From positions 1-55,883 of the forward strand of contig CABTZE010000001.1 in NCBI GenBank assembly GCA_902489215.1: a stretch of DNA of 55,883 nt, written 5' to 3'. Below the pieces are notes generated by a model that was not told where the DNA came from, did not search any database, and saw nothing but the letters and a program-made list of their open reading frames with translations. The position numbers and the translations under genes are program-made. This DNA is from an uncultured Brevibacterium sp. Its GTDB lineage: Bacteria > Actinomycetota > Actinomycetes > Actinomycetales > Brevibacteriaceae. Numbering within the stretch: the first letter of the stretch is position 1; the number at the start of each line of letters is the position of its first letter. Of this stretch, positions 25,010-32,281 are shown piece by piece.

Positions 25010-25045
25010 TTCTCCAAATGGATAATAACCAATACACTTGGAGAA
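25010..25045. promoter_or_regulatory. Candidate TetR operator in the fatty-acid divergent promoter
   Basis: TTCTCCAA (25010-25017) and TTGGAGAA (25038-25045) are perfect 8-base inverted arms around an AT-rich 20-base centre, which itself contains CCAA/TTGG half-sites. It lies between the TetR/dehydrogenase and ligase starts, which is the usual place for a TetR-type operator controlling both. Confidence 0.55.
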
Positions 25046-25112
25046 CAACAGGGGTTTGAAGGAGAGCCCCGTAGGTCGGGATGACCATCTCAAAGACGCG
25101 AAAGGATCACCC

Positions 25113-26687
25113 ATGGCCCACTTGTCCACCATTCTTGAACGCACAGCACAGCGCCGGCCTGAGGCCACAGCGCTCATCAGCGACGAGCTCACCATGTTCT
25201 ATCCGCAGCTGAATGCCGCGGCCAATCAGTTCGCCCGAGTGCTGGCCGATCACGGTGTGGGCAAGGGTGACCGTGTGGTTCTCAACAGCATCAACAGCCC
25301 GTACTTCGTGGTTGCCGCCTATGCGGTGTTCAAGCTCGGGGCTGTTCTGTCCCCGGCCAATCCCCAGTCCACGGGCCCGGAGCTGGCGTACTTCCTGCGC
25401 GATTCCGGCGCGAAGGTCTTTGTTGCCCACCCGGCGCTCGCGAAGCCGTCAGCAGATGCCTTCAACCACCTCGGCGGCGGGGAAGAAGAGACCCCCGCTC
25501 CCATCGGTCTGAGCCTGGGCCCTATTGACCCCTCGACCCCGGGTGCTGACCGGTTCACAGACGCGCTCGCCCTGAGCGCCCAGGCCGATGACACCAACCT
25601 GGGCACAGCGGTAGAGGAGAGCGACAACGCGCTCATTCTCTACACCTCGGGAACTACGGGTAATCCCAAGGGCGCGGTCCTGGATCATCACGCGGCCATT
25701 TGGGCCGGTATGTCGCTGGGCTTGAGCACGGGTCTGCACGAGGGTGAGCGGGTGCTGATGATTGCGCCGATGTATCACTCGGCGCCGTTGACGAACGTTC
25801 TGTTCCCCACGATTCTGGCCGCCGGCGCGATCGTCATCCGCCCGACGTTCGACCCGCAGGATGCGCTTAACGCAATTGAGCAGCACAAGTGCACGTTTAC
25901 GTTTGCGGTGCCGACCATGTTGGCGCTCATGCTGCGGGTGCCGAATGTGGAAAGCATTGATGTTTCGTCGATGCAGCGGATCTTCTACGGGGCGGCTCCC
26001 ATGCCGGGTTCGCTGGTCACCAGGGTTATTGATGCGTTCCCGAATGCTCGGCTGACCCAGGGTACGGGCCTGACTGAGGGCGGTCCCGGTGGAGCGGTGC
26101 TCACGCACGAGGAGATTCTTGAGCGCCCGTGGGCTTCTGGCCGTGGGGCGAATCCGAATGGTGTGTACCGGATTGTCGACCCTGAGGGCAATGATGTTGC
26201 CGAAGGTGAGGTCGGCGAAATGATTCTTAAGTCCGAATCGATGATGAAGGGCTACTGGAACAAGCCGGAAGAGACCGCGAAGACCATCCGGGATGGTTGG
26301 CTGCACACCGGTGACCTGGCAAAACGTGAATCTGATGGGTTCATGACGCTGGTCGACCGGATGAAGGACATGATCATCTCCGGTGGGAAGAACATCTATT
26401 CCGCCGAGGTGGAGAATGCTGTCTCTGGTCACCCCGGTGTTCTGGACGTGGCTGTTGTGGGTGATCTGCACGAGGTGTACGGGGAGACGGTTGTTGCGGT
26501 GATCGTGCCGGCGGATCCGGAGAACCCGCCCACGTTGGAGTCGATTCGCGAACACGCTGCGCAGACGCTGTCGAAGTTCAAACTGCCCAGGAAGGTGCTG
26601 TACAGGGACATTCCGCGCAACCCGTCGGGCAAAATCCTCAAGCACCGCCTGCGTGATGCCGTGAGGAGCGAATCCGCGGGGGAGTGA
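25113..26687 (+). CDS. AMP-forming acyl-CoA synthetase/ligase
   Basis: ANL-superfamily enzyme that activates a carboxylic acid to its acyl-AMP and then to acyl-CoA. The AMP-binding P-loop is ILYTSGTTGNPKGAVLDH. Further motifs are TQGTGLTEGG (A5), DGWLHTGDLAKRESDGF (A7), VDRMKDMIISGGKNIYSAEV and the catalytic lysine in NPSGKILKHRLR. The length is 524 residues. The start at 25113 follows GAAAGGA at good spacing; an in-frame TTG 75 bases upstream would give an unrelated extension and overlap the operator. It is divergent from the TetR/LCAD operon, and together they make the entry to beta-oxidation. Confidence 0.94.
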   Translation: MAHLSTILERTAQRRPEATALISDELTMFYPQLNAAANQFARVLADHGVGKGDRVVLNSINSPYFVVAAYAVFKLGAVLSPANPQSTGPELAYFLRDSGAKVFVAHPALAKPSADAFNHLGGGEEETPAPIGLSLGPIDPSTPGADRFTDALALSAQADDTNLGTAVEESDNALILYTSGTTGNPKGAVLDHHAAIWAGMSLGLSTGLHEGERVLMIAPMYHSAPLTNVLFPTILAAGAIVIRPTFDPQDALNAIEQHKCTFTFAVPTMLALMLRVPNVESIDVSSMQRIFYGAAPMPGSLVTRVIDAFPNARLTQGTGLTEGGPGGAVLTHEEILERPWASGRGANPNGVYRIVDPEGNDVAEGEVGEMILKSESMMKGYWNKPEETAKTIRDGWLHTGDLAKRESDGFMTLVDRMKDMIISGGKNIYSAEVENAVSGHPGVLDVAVVGDLHEVYGETVVAVIVPADPENPPTLESIREHAAQTLSKFKLPRKVLYRDIPRNPSGKILKHRLRDAVRSESAGE

Positions 26688-26711
26688 GCCCGGTAGGTGG
26701 CTCGTGAGGAG

Positions 26712-26750
26712 TGAAGGGGCGTTCCGGGTTTTCCTGGGACGGCCCCTTCA
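26712..26750 (+). terminator. Terminator of the acyl-CoA ligase gene
   Basis: TGAAGGGGC and GCCCCTTCA form a 9-bp stem that continues for another 5 bp after one bulged base, 24 bases past the stop codon. The U-tract is poor (CATTGTCAT follows). Confidence 0.65.
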
Positions 26751-26925
26751 TTGTCATGGTGTCTCGTTGATGGCAGTTCAGAGATATTGCTTTTCATAAC
26801 CCAGGGGTATGTCCACTTGCGATCCCTAGAATGAAAGGCACCCGCCGCTTATAGTCTGTTCCGAAACGCTTGCGTCGGCTGGGGAAGTGTACGTTGGACA
26901 GTCCGGTAGAGGCAGAGAGTTGCTG

Positions 26926-27168
26926 ATGAGTAACAGTGGGAGCCGACGGTCTGAGGCTTTGGACGGCCCAGAAAGCGGCCATGCAAGAGGCGAAACTGCT
27001 TCGGAATCTGCCATCACGCGCGGGTACACCGAGCAGTCGCTTCGCGGTGAGGGACCCCGCAAACCTGGGGCTTACGCTGTGGATGCGAGAGCGGCGGATG
27101 TCGACAGGCTTTTGAATCAGGCTCGGGCCGACTGGCGCGAAACGCTGGACATCCTTGCTAATAGATGA
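26926..27168 (+). CDS. Small hypothetical protein, possible antitoxin partner of a Doc remnant
   Basis: An 80-residue, charged, Gly/Ser/Arg-rich protein that I do not recognise. The last third (DARAADVDRLLNQARADWRE) looks helical. The evidence that it is real is context: its stop overlaps, as ATGA, the start of a sequence beginning like a Doc/Fic-type toxin, the normal arrangement of antitoxin then toxin. I chose ATG 26926 over an in-frame TTG/ATG further up because GAGAG is just upstream. No Phd-like DNA-binding motif is clear to me, so antitoxin remains an inference. Confidence 0.5.
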   Translation: MSNSGSRRSEALDGPESGHARGETASESAITRGYTEQSLRGEGPRKPGAYAVDARAADVDRLLNQARADWRETLDILANR

Positions 27169-27390
27169 CCATCGTTTACCTTGGCGTGGAGGACGTGATT
27201 CGCATCCACGACTCCGAACGACATACCGAGCCGAAAGCTAAACGGCTACACCACTACCCGGGACTTGACCTTCGGCGGCCAGGAGTACTACGAGTCGCTG
27301 ATTGAAAAAGCCGCCGCGCTGATGCGAGGACTGGCGCAAGGGCCCCTTTCTTAACCGGCACCAGGTTCTGTCATAAGCGGTTTTCCTGAC
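27165..27390 (+). pseudogene. Decayed Doc/Fic-type toxin
   Basis: The ATG at 27165 opens with MTIVYLGVEDVIRIH, the usual N-terminus of Doc toxins. About 60 bases later, in another frame, comes FGGQEYYESL and EKAAALMRGLAQ, the typical helix before the catalytic HPFxDGNKR motif. The next bases, after a further frame change, read APFLTGTR, a corrupted version of that motif without the catalytic histidine. About 40 residues of the N-terminal half and the whole C-terminus are missing. So there is a deletion, at least two frame changes and loss of catalytic residues. The toxin is dead although its upstream partner may still be expressed. Confidence 0.72.
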
Positions 27391-27409
27391 TCGGTGCATG
27401 CAACTCAAA

Positions 27410-27453
27410 GAAAACAGCTGCCCATTGTTTCGTTCCAATGGGCAGCTGTTTTC
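27410..27453. terminator. Bidirectional terminator after dctM (second TRAP locus)
   Basis: A perfect 17-bp stem (27410-27426 with 27437-27453) and a 10-base loop. The arms begin GAAAAC and end GTTTTC, giving A/T runs on both sides. It lies just beyond the stop of the leftward TRAP operon. Confidence 0.85.
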
Positions 27454-27478
27454 GTTGTCCAGTTAGACCGTGGCTGTC

Positions 27479-28837
27479 TTATTCCTTATAGAGGACTTCG
27501 GGCAGCCATGTGACGATCTCGGGGAAGATCGAGAACAGGACAATCGCCAAGCCCAGCACCACGATGTACGGGGTTGACCCGGCGAGGATGTCCGTCAGTT
27601 TGATCTTCGGTGCGATTCCCTTGATCACAAACAGGTTGAGTCCAACCGGTGGCGTGATGAGGCCCATTTCCATGTTGATGGTCATGACGATGCCGAACCA
27701 GATGGGGTCGAATCCCAGTTCCAGAATCAGCGGAAGCAGGATGGGGGTCACCATGACGACGATGGACACCGGTGGCAGGAAGAGCCCCATCGCCAGCAGC
27801 ACAATGTTGATGAGGATGAGCACGGCCCAGCGGTTGAGCTCAAGGCCGGTGATAGTCGATGCCAGTTCTTGCGGCACTTCCAGGTAGCTCAGCACCGTGG
27901 CGATCACTGCTGAAAACGCAGTGATCATCAAGATCATCGAGGACTGGGATACCGAAGATTGGAGCACCCCGAGGAGTTCTTTGCCGTTGTGTTCGCGGTA
28001 GAACACGATCACGAGCAGAGCAACCAGGATGACACCGATTGCGGCTGCTTCACTCGGTGTCGCAATACCGCGGTACAGAACAAATAGAACGGCCGCGACA
28101 AGAGCTCCGAACGGCAGAACCTTCACCAGGGCGGTGAAGCGTTCGCCCCAGGTCCACGTGGTTGGGCCGTCTTCGGACATTCCGATCACGCGGCTGGACT
28201 CGCCGTGTGACTGCTCTGCACTGAGGCGCTTTTGGTCGCGTGTGACTGCAATGTAGATCCAGATACAGAACATGATCATGACGACGATGCCCGGAATGAT
28301 GCCCGCGGCAAACAGCTGACCGATGGACTGTTCAGAGGCAATGCCGTACAGGATCAGTGTGACGCTTGGCGGGATCAGGATTCCGAGAGTTCCGCCTGCC
28401 GCCACAGCACCCGTTGCGATCCGAGCGGAGTATCCGCGGGCCTGCATTTCAGGGATTGCAACGCGCCCGATGGCTGCTGCCGTTGCAGGGGAGGACCCCG
28501 TCATTGCGGCGAAGACAGTAGAGGCGACGACCGAACTCATCGCCAGTCCGCCTCGGATGCGCGATAGCCACGCTTCACCTGCGACGAACAGCTGACGGGA
28601 CGCCTTCGAACCGCCGAAAAGGTTGCCCATGAGCACGAACAGCGGGATCGCCAGCAGCCCGAAGTCGTTGAGCGAATCGAAGGTGAGTTTGCCGAAGAGC
28701 TCGGTGTGCTCGGGGCCAAGGAAGATGAGGATAGCTGTCAGGGCGGTGATCGCCAGGGCAAAGGCGATCGGCATGCCCGATGCGAAGAGGACAAGCGAAA
28801 TGACAATGATCAGTCCGCCGGAAAGCAGGGGGTTCAT
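27479..28837 (-). CDS. dctM: TRAP transporter large permease DctM (second system)
   Basis: Last gene of a leftward TRAP operon. It is 452 residues and hydrophobic throughout. Family elements are AIPLFVLMGNLFGGSKASRQ, the TGSSPATAAAIGRVAIPEM region, GILIPPSVTLILYG and LITPPVGLNLFVIKGIAP. Compared with the dctM at 5612 it carries a longer cytoplasmic loop (AVTRDQKRLSAEQSHGESSR and onwards), so the two systems are not recent duplicates. Its ATG overlaps the dctQ stop by four bases. No catabolic enzyme is next to it, so no ligand can be suggested from context. Confidence 0.93.
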   Translation of the reverse strand: MNPLLSGGLIIVISLVLFASGMPIAFALAITALTAILIFLGPEHTELFGKLTFDSLNDFGLLAIPLFVLMGNLFGGSKASRQLFVAGEAWLSRIRGGLAMSSVVASTVFAAMTGSSPATAAAIGRVAIPEMQARGYSARIATGAVAAGGTLGILIPPSVTLILYGIASEQSIGQLFAAGIIPGIVVMIMFCIWIYIAVTRDQKRLSAEQSHGESSRVIGMSEDGPTTWTWGERFTALVKVLPFGALVAAVLFVLYRGIATPSEAAAIGVILVALLVIVFYREHNGKELLGVLQSSVSQSSMILMITAFSAVIATVLSYLEVPQELASTITGLELNRWAVLILINIVLLAMGLFLPPVSIVVMVTPILLPLILELGFDPIWFGIVMTINMEMGLITPPVGLNLFVIKGIAPKIKLTDILAGSTPYIVVLGLAIVLFSIFPEIVTWLPEVLYKE

Positions 28838-29448
28838 GGCCTTTCCTCCTGTCCTGATGCTTCAATCAGGTTGTCCGCCTGTGCTTCGGCAGCTTCACTC
28901 GTGCTTCCCAGCAGGGTTACGTGTTTGGGATCCAGGCGGCCGATCAAAGCGAGCACTGCTTCGATGAGTTCCCCTACGTACTGGAGAAACGCGAGGCCCA
29001 TGCCCAGCGGGATCAGGGCATACGGAATCCAGAGGGGTGGTGCCCAGGCGCTCGCTGAACGGGTATCGAGCGCATAGGCCTGAAGCCAGATCTTTCCGCC
29101 GGTCCACGCAACGACTGCGACAACGGCAAGGACCATGATGGTCGTGATGATTCGCAGGACGAGGCGGGGCTTGAGAGGGAGGGCTTCCGGCAGGAGGTCG
29201 ACGCCGACGTGGGCGTTGTGTCGCACTCCGTAGGCGGCACCGAGGAATGCCACGCAGATGAGCAGGTAAATAGTCGCCTCGGTCTGCCAGCCGGTGGGCT
29301 CTTTGAGCACATAGCGGACAAACACTCCCCACCCTGTGACCAGGGTTGCGGCGATCATGGAAATGCCCGCAGCAAGGCCGGAAACCTCGGAGATTGTGTC
29401 GATGATTCGGCAGACGGCCGGCTTAACCGTGTTGTTCTTCGTGTTCAT
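28834..29448 (-). CDS. dctQ: TRAP transporter small permease DctQ (second system)
   Basis: 204 residues with four predicted membrane segments, including ISMIAATLVTGWGVFVRYVL, the DctQ-like TEATIYLLICVAFLGAAYGV, and PLWIPYALIPLGMGLAFLQY. The last ~35 residues are hydrophilic. Start and stop each overlap the neighbouring gene by four bases, so the three subunits are translationally coupled. Confidence 0.9.
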   Translation of the reverse strand: MNTKNNTVKPAVCRIIDTISEVSGLAAGISMIAATLVTGWGVFVRYVLKEPTGWQTEATIYLLICVAFLGAAYGVRHNAHVGVDLLPEALPLKPRLVLRIITTIMVLAVVAVVAWTGGKIWLQAYALDTRSASAWAPPLWIPYALIPLGMGLAFLQYVGELIEAVLALIGRLDPKHVTLLGSTSEAAEAQADNLIEASGQEERP

Positions 29449-30527
29449 TGCTCACCGTGTCCGTTCTTCCTGGCAAGCTCCATGAGCGCAGCACCGCCGG
29501 GCACATCCTTGCTGTAGGCATCCCATTGTTTGCGGGCAAGCGGAAGCCACTTGGCGAAAGCCTCATCGTCAATTTGAGTGACTTCAACACCAGCATCGGC
29601 AAAGATCTTTTCGACCCGTTTGTCATCGGCTTCTGAATCGGCGTACGACTGTTCTTGCAGGTCTGCCGCTACGTCCCACAGGATCTCCTGCTGCTCAGGG
29701 CACAGCTGTTCGAAAGCGCTTCTTGTCAGCGCTAAGGGTTCGTACATGAACCAGAAGGTGTTCTTAGTCGGCGAAACGTAAGACTTCACGAGCTCTTCGA
29801 GCCTGTAGGAGGCGAAGGAACTCGATGACGTGACCGCGGCGTCAAGAACACCGGTCTGCATGGCCGAATAGATTTCGGAGCTGGGCAGACTGGTAATACC
29901 AGCGCCGGCTTCATGGAGCATGTGCTCCACGTAGTTGCCGGCGGCCCTCAACGTCGTTCCTGAAGGAAGGTCCTCAGGCGTGACGATCGGTGCTGATTTC
30001 GAGCCGATCCCTCCGGCGTTCCACACGTGAACCAGGCGGACCAGCCCGTTGTCCAACATTGACTGATCTATTGCTTTGCCCATGGGACCTTCGTCCCATT
30101 CCTGTGCTTCGGTGTGACTGCGGACAAGGCCAGGCATCAAAGTGATCGACCACGCGGGGACATGCCCGGACGCGTAGTCCAGAGGCATGATCGCTCCGTC
30201 GATCGAACCGGCAAGCATCGCGTCGTACTGGTCATTCGGTTTAGAGAGCGTCGAATTCGCGAAAACCTTGATGTTGACTTCACCATCGGTTTCTTCCGTG
30301 ACCTTTTCGGCGAAGTCTTCGGCAAGCTGCGATCGGAAGTCACTGTCGCCATCGCGGGCTGCGGGCCATTGATGGGACAGCCGGAGACTGTGACTGGTGC
30401 AGCTCGATGCTGCGCCGATTGTGCCGTCTCCGCTTTCTGTTTGTTTTCCGTAGCCTGGCGCGCATCCGGCTGCAGTGACCAGAGCAAGGGCCGTGACTGC
30501 TGAAATAAGAGCGCTAGGGCGTACCAT
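29445..30527 (-). CDS. dctP: TRAP transporter substrate-binding lipoprotein DctP (second system)
   Basis: First gene of the operon and the solute receptor. The lipoprotein signal ends in TAAGC (C22), and the mature N-terminus carries LRLSHQWPAARDGDSDFR. The segment PEDLPSGTTLRAAGNYVEHM replaces the usual LKGxKxR motif and may still provide an arginine for carboxylate binding. SSEIYSAMQTGVLDAAVTSS follows where EVYxALQxGxxDG is typical, so the binding site probably differs from that of the first TRAP system. I chose ATG 30527 because AAGGAGGT stands just before it; an in-frame GTG two codons earlier overlaps that site. Confidence 0.9.
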   Translation of the reverse strand: MVRPSALISAVTALALVTAAGCAPGYGKQTESGDGTIGAASSCTSHSLRLSHQWPAARDGDSDFRSQLAEDFAEKVTEETDGEVNIKVFANSTLSKPNDQYDAMLAGSIDGAIMPLDYASGHVPAWSITLMPGLVRSHTEAQEWDEGPMGKAIDQSMLDNGLVRLVHVWNAGGIGSKSAPIVTPEDLPSGTTLRAAGNYVEHMLHEAGAGITSLPSSEIYSAMQTGVLDAAVTSSSSFASYRLEELVKSYVSPTKNTFWFMYEPLALTRSAFEQLCPEQQEILWDVAADLQEQSYADSEADDKRVEKIFADAGVEVTQIDDEAFAKWLPLARKQWDAYSKDVPGGAALMELARKNGHGEQ

Positions 30528-30551
30528 GTCCACCTCCTTGTGGATTGTGTG

Positions 30552-30564
30552 TAGGTATAACCTA
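30552..30564. promoter_or_regulatory. Candidate operator upstream of second dctP
   Basis: TAGGTataACCTA is a perfect 5-bp inverted repeat centred about 30 bases upstream of the dctP start. No regulator gene lies next to this operon, so an unlinked regulator would have to act here. Confidence 0.35.
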
Positions 30565-30736
30565 TGTCACAAAAGCAGGTGGTGGTAGGACCAAATCGCC
30601 ATCTGAGCAGGGCTTTTGCAGCATTTCAGCGCATTCCGGCGACAACGACCCTCGCTTTGCTCCAGCACTGCGGGTGCCTGTCTGGTTGGCTCCCCGCCGC
30701 TGCTCGTGCAGGATCGCCGGAGTCACGTCAGAGCGG

Positions 30737-30764
30737 TTATCATAATTATCATAAACTTTCATAA
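30737..30764. repeat. AT-rich flank repeat, upstream copy
   Basis: A 28-base element containing two tandem TTATCATAA units, then AACTTTCATAA. It matches 31955-31982 at 23 of 28 positions in the same orientation, and stands out from the GC-rich surroundings. It lies 65 bases before the start of the ATPase gene. Confidence 0.8.
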
Positions 30765-30828
30765 GCGATCGTGAGAGTGGCACACGACTGATGCATTCGA
30801 TATTCCGCCGGTTCCCGATGGCGATTAC

Positions 30829-31950
30829 GTGCGCTCGCCATTCACACCGACCTTCGGGGTGATTCCGCCCCGCCTGGCTGACCGACAGCAGCTGGTTGAT
30901 GCTTTCGCGCGGATGCTTGATGAGGGTCCCGGGGCTCGCGGCCAGGCCACTCTCGTCGCCGGACAGCGCGGTATGGGCAAGAGCGTGATGTTGAAGGTGT
31001 TTCAAAAGGTCGCTCAGTCGCGCGGTTGGATATGTGCTCAGGACCAGGCCAGCCCAGGTGTTGTTCAGCGGTTGACTGAGGCCCGAATCCCTGAAGCTAT
31101 GGCGACGCTCGATTGGGAATCGCAGTCGAACATGCGCATCACCGGGGGAGGGTTCAACGTGATGGGTTTCGGCGGCAGCGTTTCCACCACAAGTGAAGAC
31201 CGTTTCCCCGTAACTCCCGATTTCCAGCACCAGCTCATACGAGCAGTTGAAGCACTTGCTGAGCGGGGTTCAGGACTGCTCGTCACTCTGGACGAGGTGC
31301 ACAGATCAAATATCGATGAGCTGCGTCAGGTTACAGATGCCCTGAGCGCCGCTGTTTCCGAACGAGCCCCCGTCGCATTCGTCGGCGCGGGCCTGCCAGC
31401 CTCCATCGATGACCTGGTGAATGACCGTGTGTCGACGTACCTGCGGCGTGCAGAGCGCATTGACCTTGAGCTTCTAACGGAGGCCGGAGCCCGGGAAGGG
31501 CTTACCCGCCCTTTGGAGAAAACGGGCAAATCGATGTCGAAACAGGCTCTAGAGGCGGCTGTCGCGGCTTCCGGTAGGTACCCGTACCTGGTGCAGTTGA
31601 TCGGCGATGAAGCATTCAAACTTGCAGGCAGTGAAGACGTCATTACGATCTCGCACGTGCGTCATGCGGCGGCAGACGCTCAACGGGCCATGTACCGGCA
31701 GATTCACGAACCTACATTTGCTGGGCTCTCCAAACGCGATCGTGACTATCTGTACGCCATGTCTGCAGACGAAGGGCCATCCATGACCGGCGAAGTGGCC
31801 AAGCGCATGGACATGGACCCCCGCAATGCTGGGGCCTATCGCAACCGGCTGTTGGCCGCAGGCGTCATCGAGTCGCCCGCACGAGGCGTCGTGACGTTCA
31901 CGATGCCCTACACGCGTGAATACATTCTGAAGCGTGAGCGCCCGTCCTGA
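30829..31950 (+). CDS. AAA-type ATP-binding protein
   Basis: A single-gene ATPase of 373 residues from a family found as orphan genes in actinobacteria. Walker A is GQRGMGKS (residues 45-52) and Walker B is LLVTLDE (150-156) followed by VHRSN. A Gly/Ser-rich loop lies between them (GGGFNVMGFGGSVS). VAFVGAGLPASIDDLVND and VSTYLRRAERIDLE resemble the sensor regions of STAND/archaeal-type ATPases. The C-terminus looks like a winged helix (MTGEVAKRMDMDPRNAGAYR and RLLAAGVIE). The only in-frame start is GTG 30829, without an obvious ribosome site. It is bounded by near-identical 28-nt repeats and followed by a type I restriction system. A defence role is inference. Confidence 0.85.
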   Translation: MRSPFTPTFGVIPPRLADRQQLVDAFARMLDEGPGARGQATLVAGQRGMGKSVMLKVFQKVAQSRGWICAQDQASPGVVQRLTEARIPEAMATLDWESQSNMRITGGGFNVMGFGGSVSTTSEDRFPVTPDFQHQLIRAVEALAERGSGLLVTLDEVHRSNIDELRQVTDALSAAVSERAPVAFVGAGLPASIDDLVNDRVSTYLRRAERIDLELLTEAGAREGLTRPLEKTGKSMSKQALEAAVAASGRYPYLVQLIGDEAFKLAGSEDVITISHVRHAAADAQRAMYRQIHEPTFAGLSKRDRDYLYAMSADEGPSMTGEVAKRMDMDPRNAGAYRNRLLAAGVIESPARGVVTFTMPYTREYILKRERPS

Positions 31951-32281
31951 GGCGTAATCATAAGAATCGTGAACTTTCATAAAGGTGGATTAGTGGACGT
32001 GGATTCCCGTCATCGAGCGCCCCTTGTGAGGCGGCGCCAGCAGCGGTGATCATACTGGTGGTGGTTTCGCTGCTCGCCAAACAACAAACGTCCCGCGCTG
32101 TGGCGTAATTTCTTGCGTGTGCCTGTTTCGAGGCCGTAAACGGTACGACCTCGACAGAAGCCGCGGCATCAGCGACGCGCTGGGACAACGCGCGCCTTAG
32201 TTTCTGAGGCCAAACCGTTTAACCTGACTAACGATGTGAAGCTCGGGTTGGAACCGTATGCCCCGGTATGTGGAGGTTGTT
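31951..32281 (+). other. 331-base intergenic region upstream of hsdM
   Basis: I see no convincing gene. It begins with the downstream copy of the flank repeat (31955-31982), then a mid-GC stretch. It contains an imperfect inverted repeat TCGAGG...CCTCGA around CCGTAAACGG near 32127-32153 and a related GAGGCC-AAACCG sequence closer to hsdM, which together could form the promoter-operator of the restriction operon. Confidence 0.45.
31955..31982. repeat. AT-rich flank repeat, downstream copy
   Basis: Starts five bases after the ATPase stop codon. The last 11 bases, AACTTTCATAA, are identical to the upstream copy at 30737-30764. Read on the minus strand both copies begin short frames with MKVYDN- or MKVHDS-like peptides, a by-product of the repeat. 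Confidence 0.8.

Noticed and set aside
30562..31230. Minus-strand frame containing an MKVYDNYDN segment
   Set aside because: The segment is the translation of the AT-rich repeat at 30737-30764. The rest overlaps the ATPase gene and looks non-coding. The twin MKVHDS frame at the downstream copy arises the same way.
31958..32188. 76-codon minus-strand frame before hsdM
   Set aside because: No ribosome site, no recognisable features, and it starts inside the region's GC-rich filler; more likely chance.
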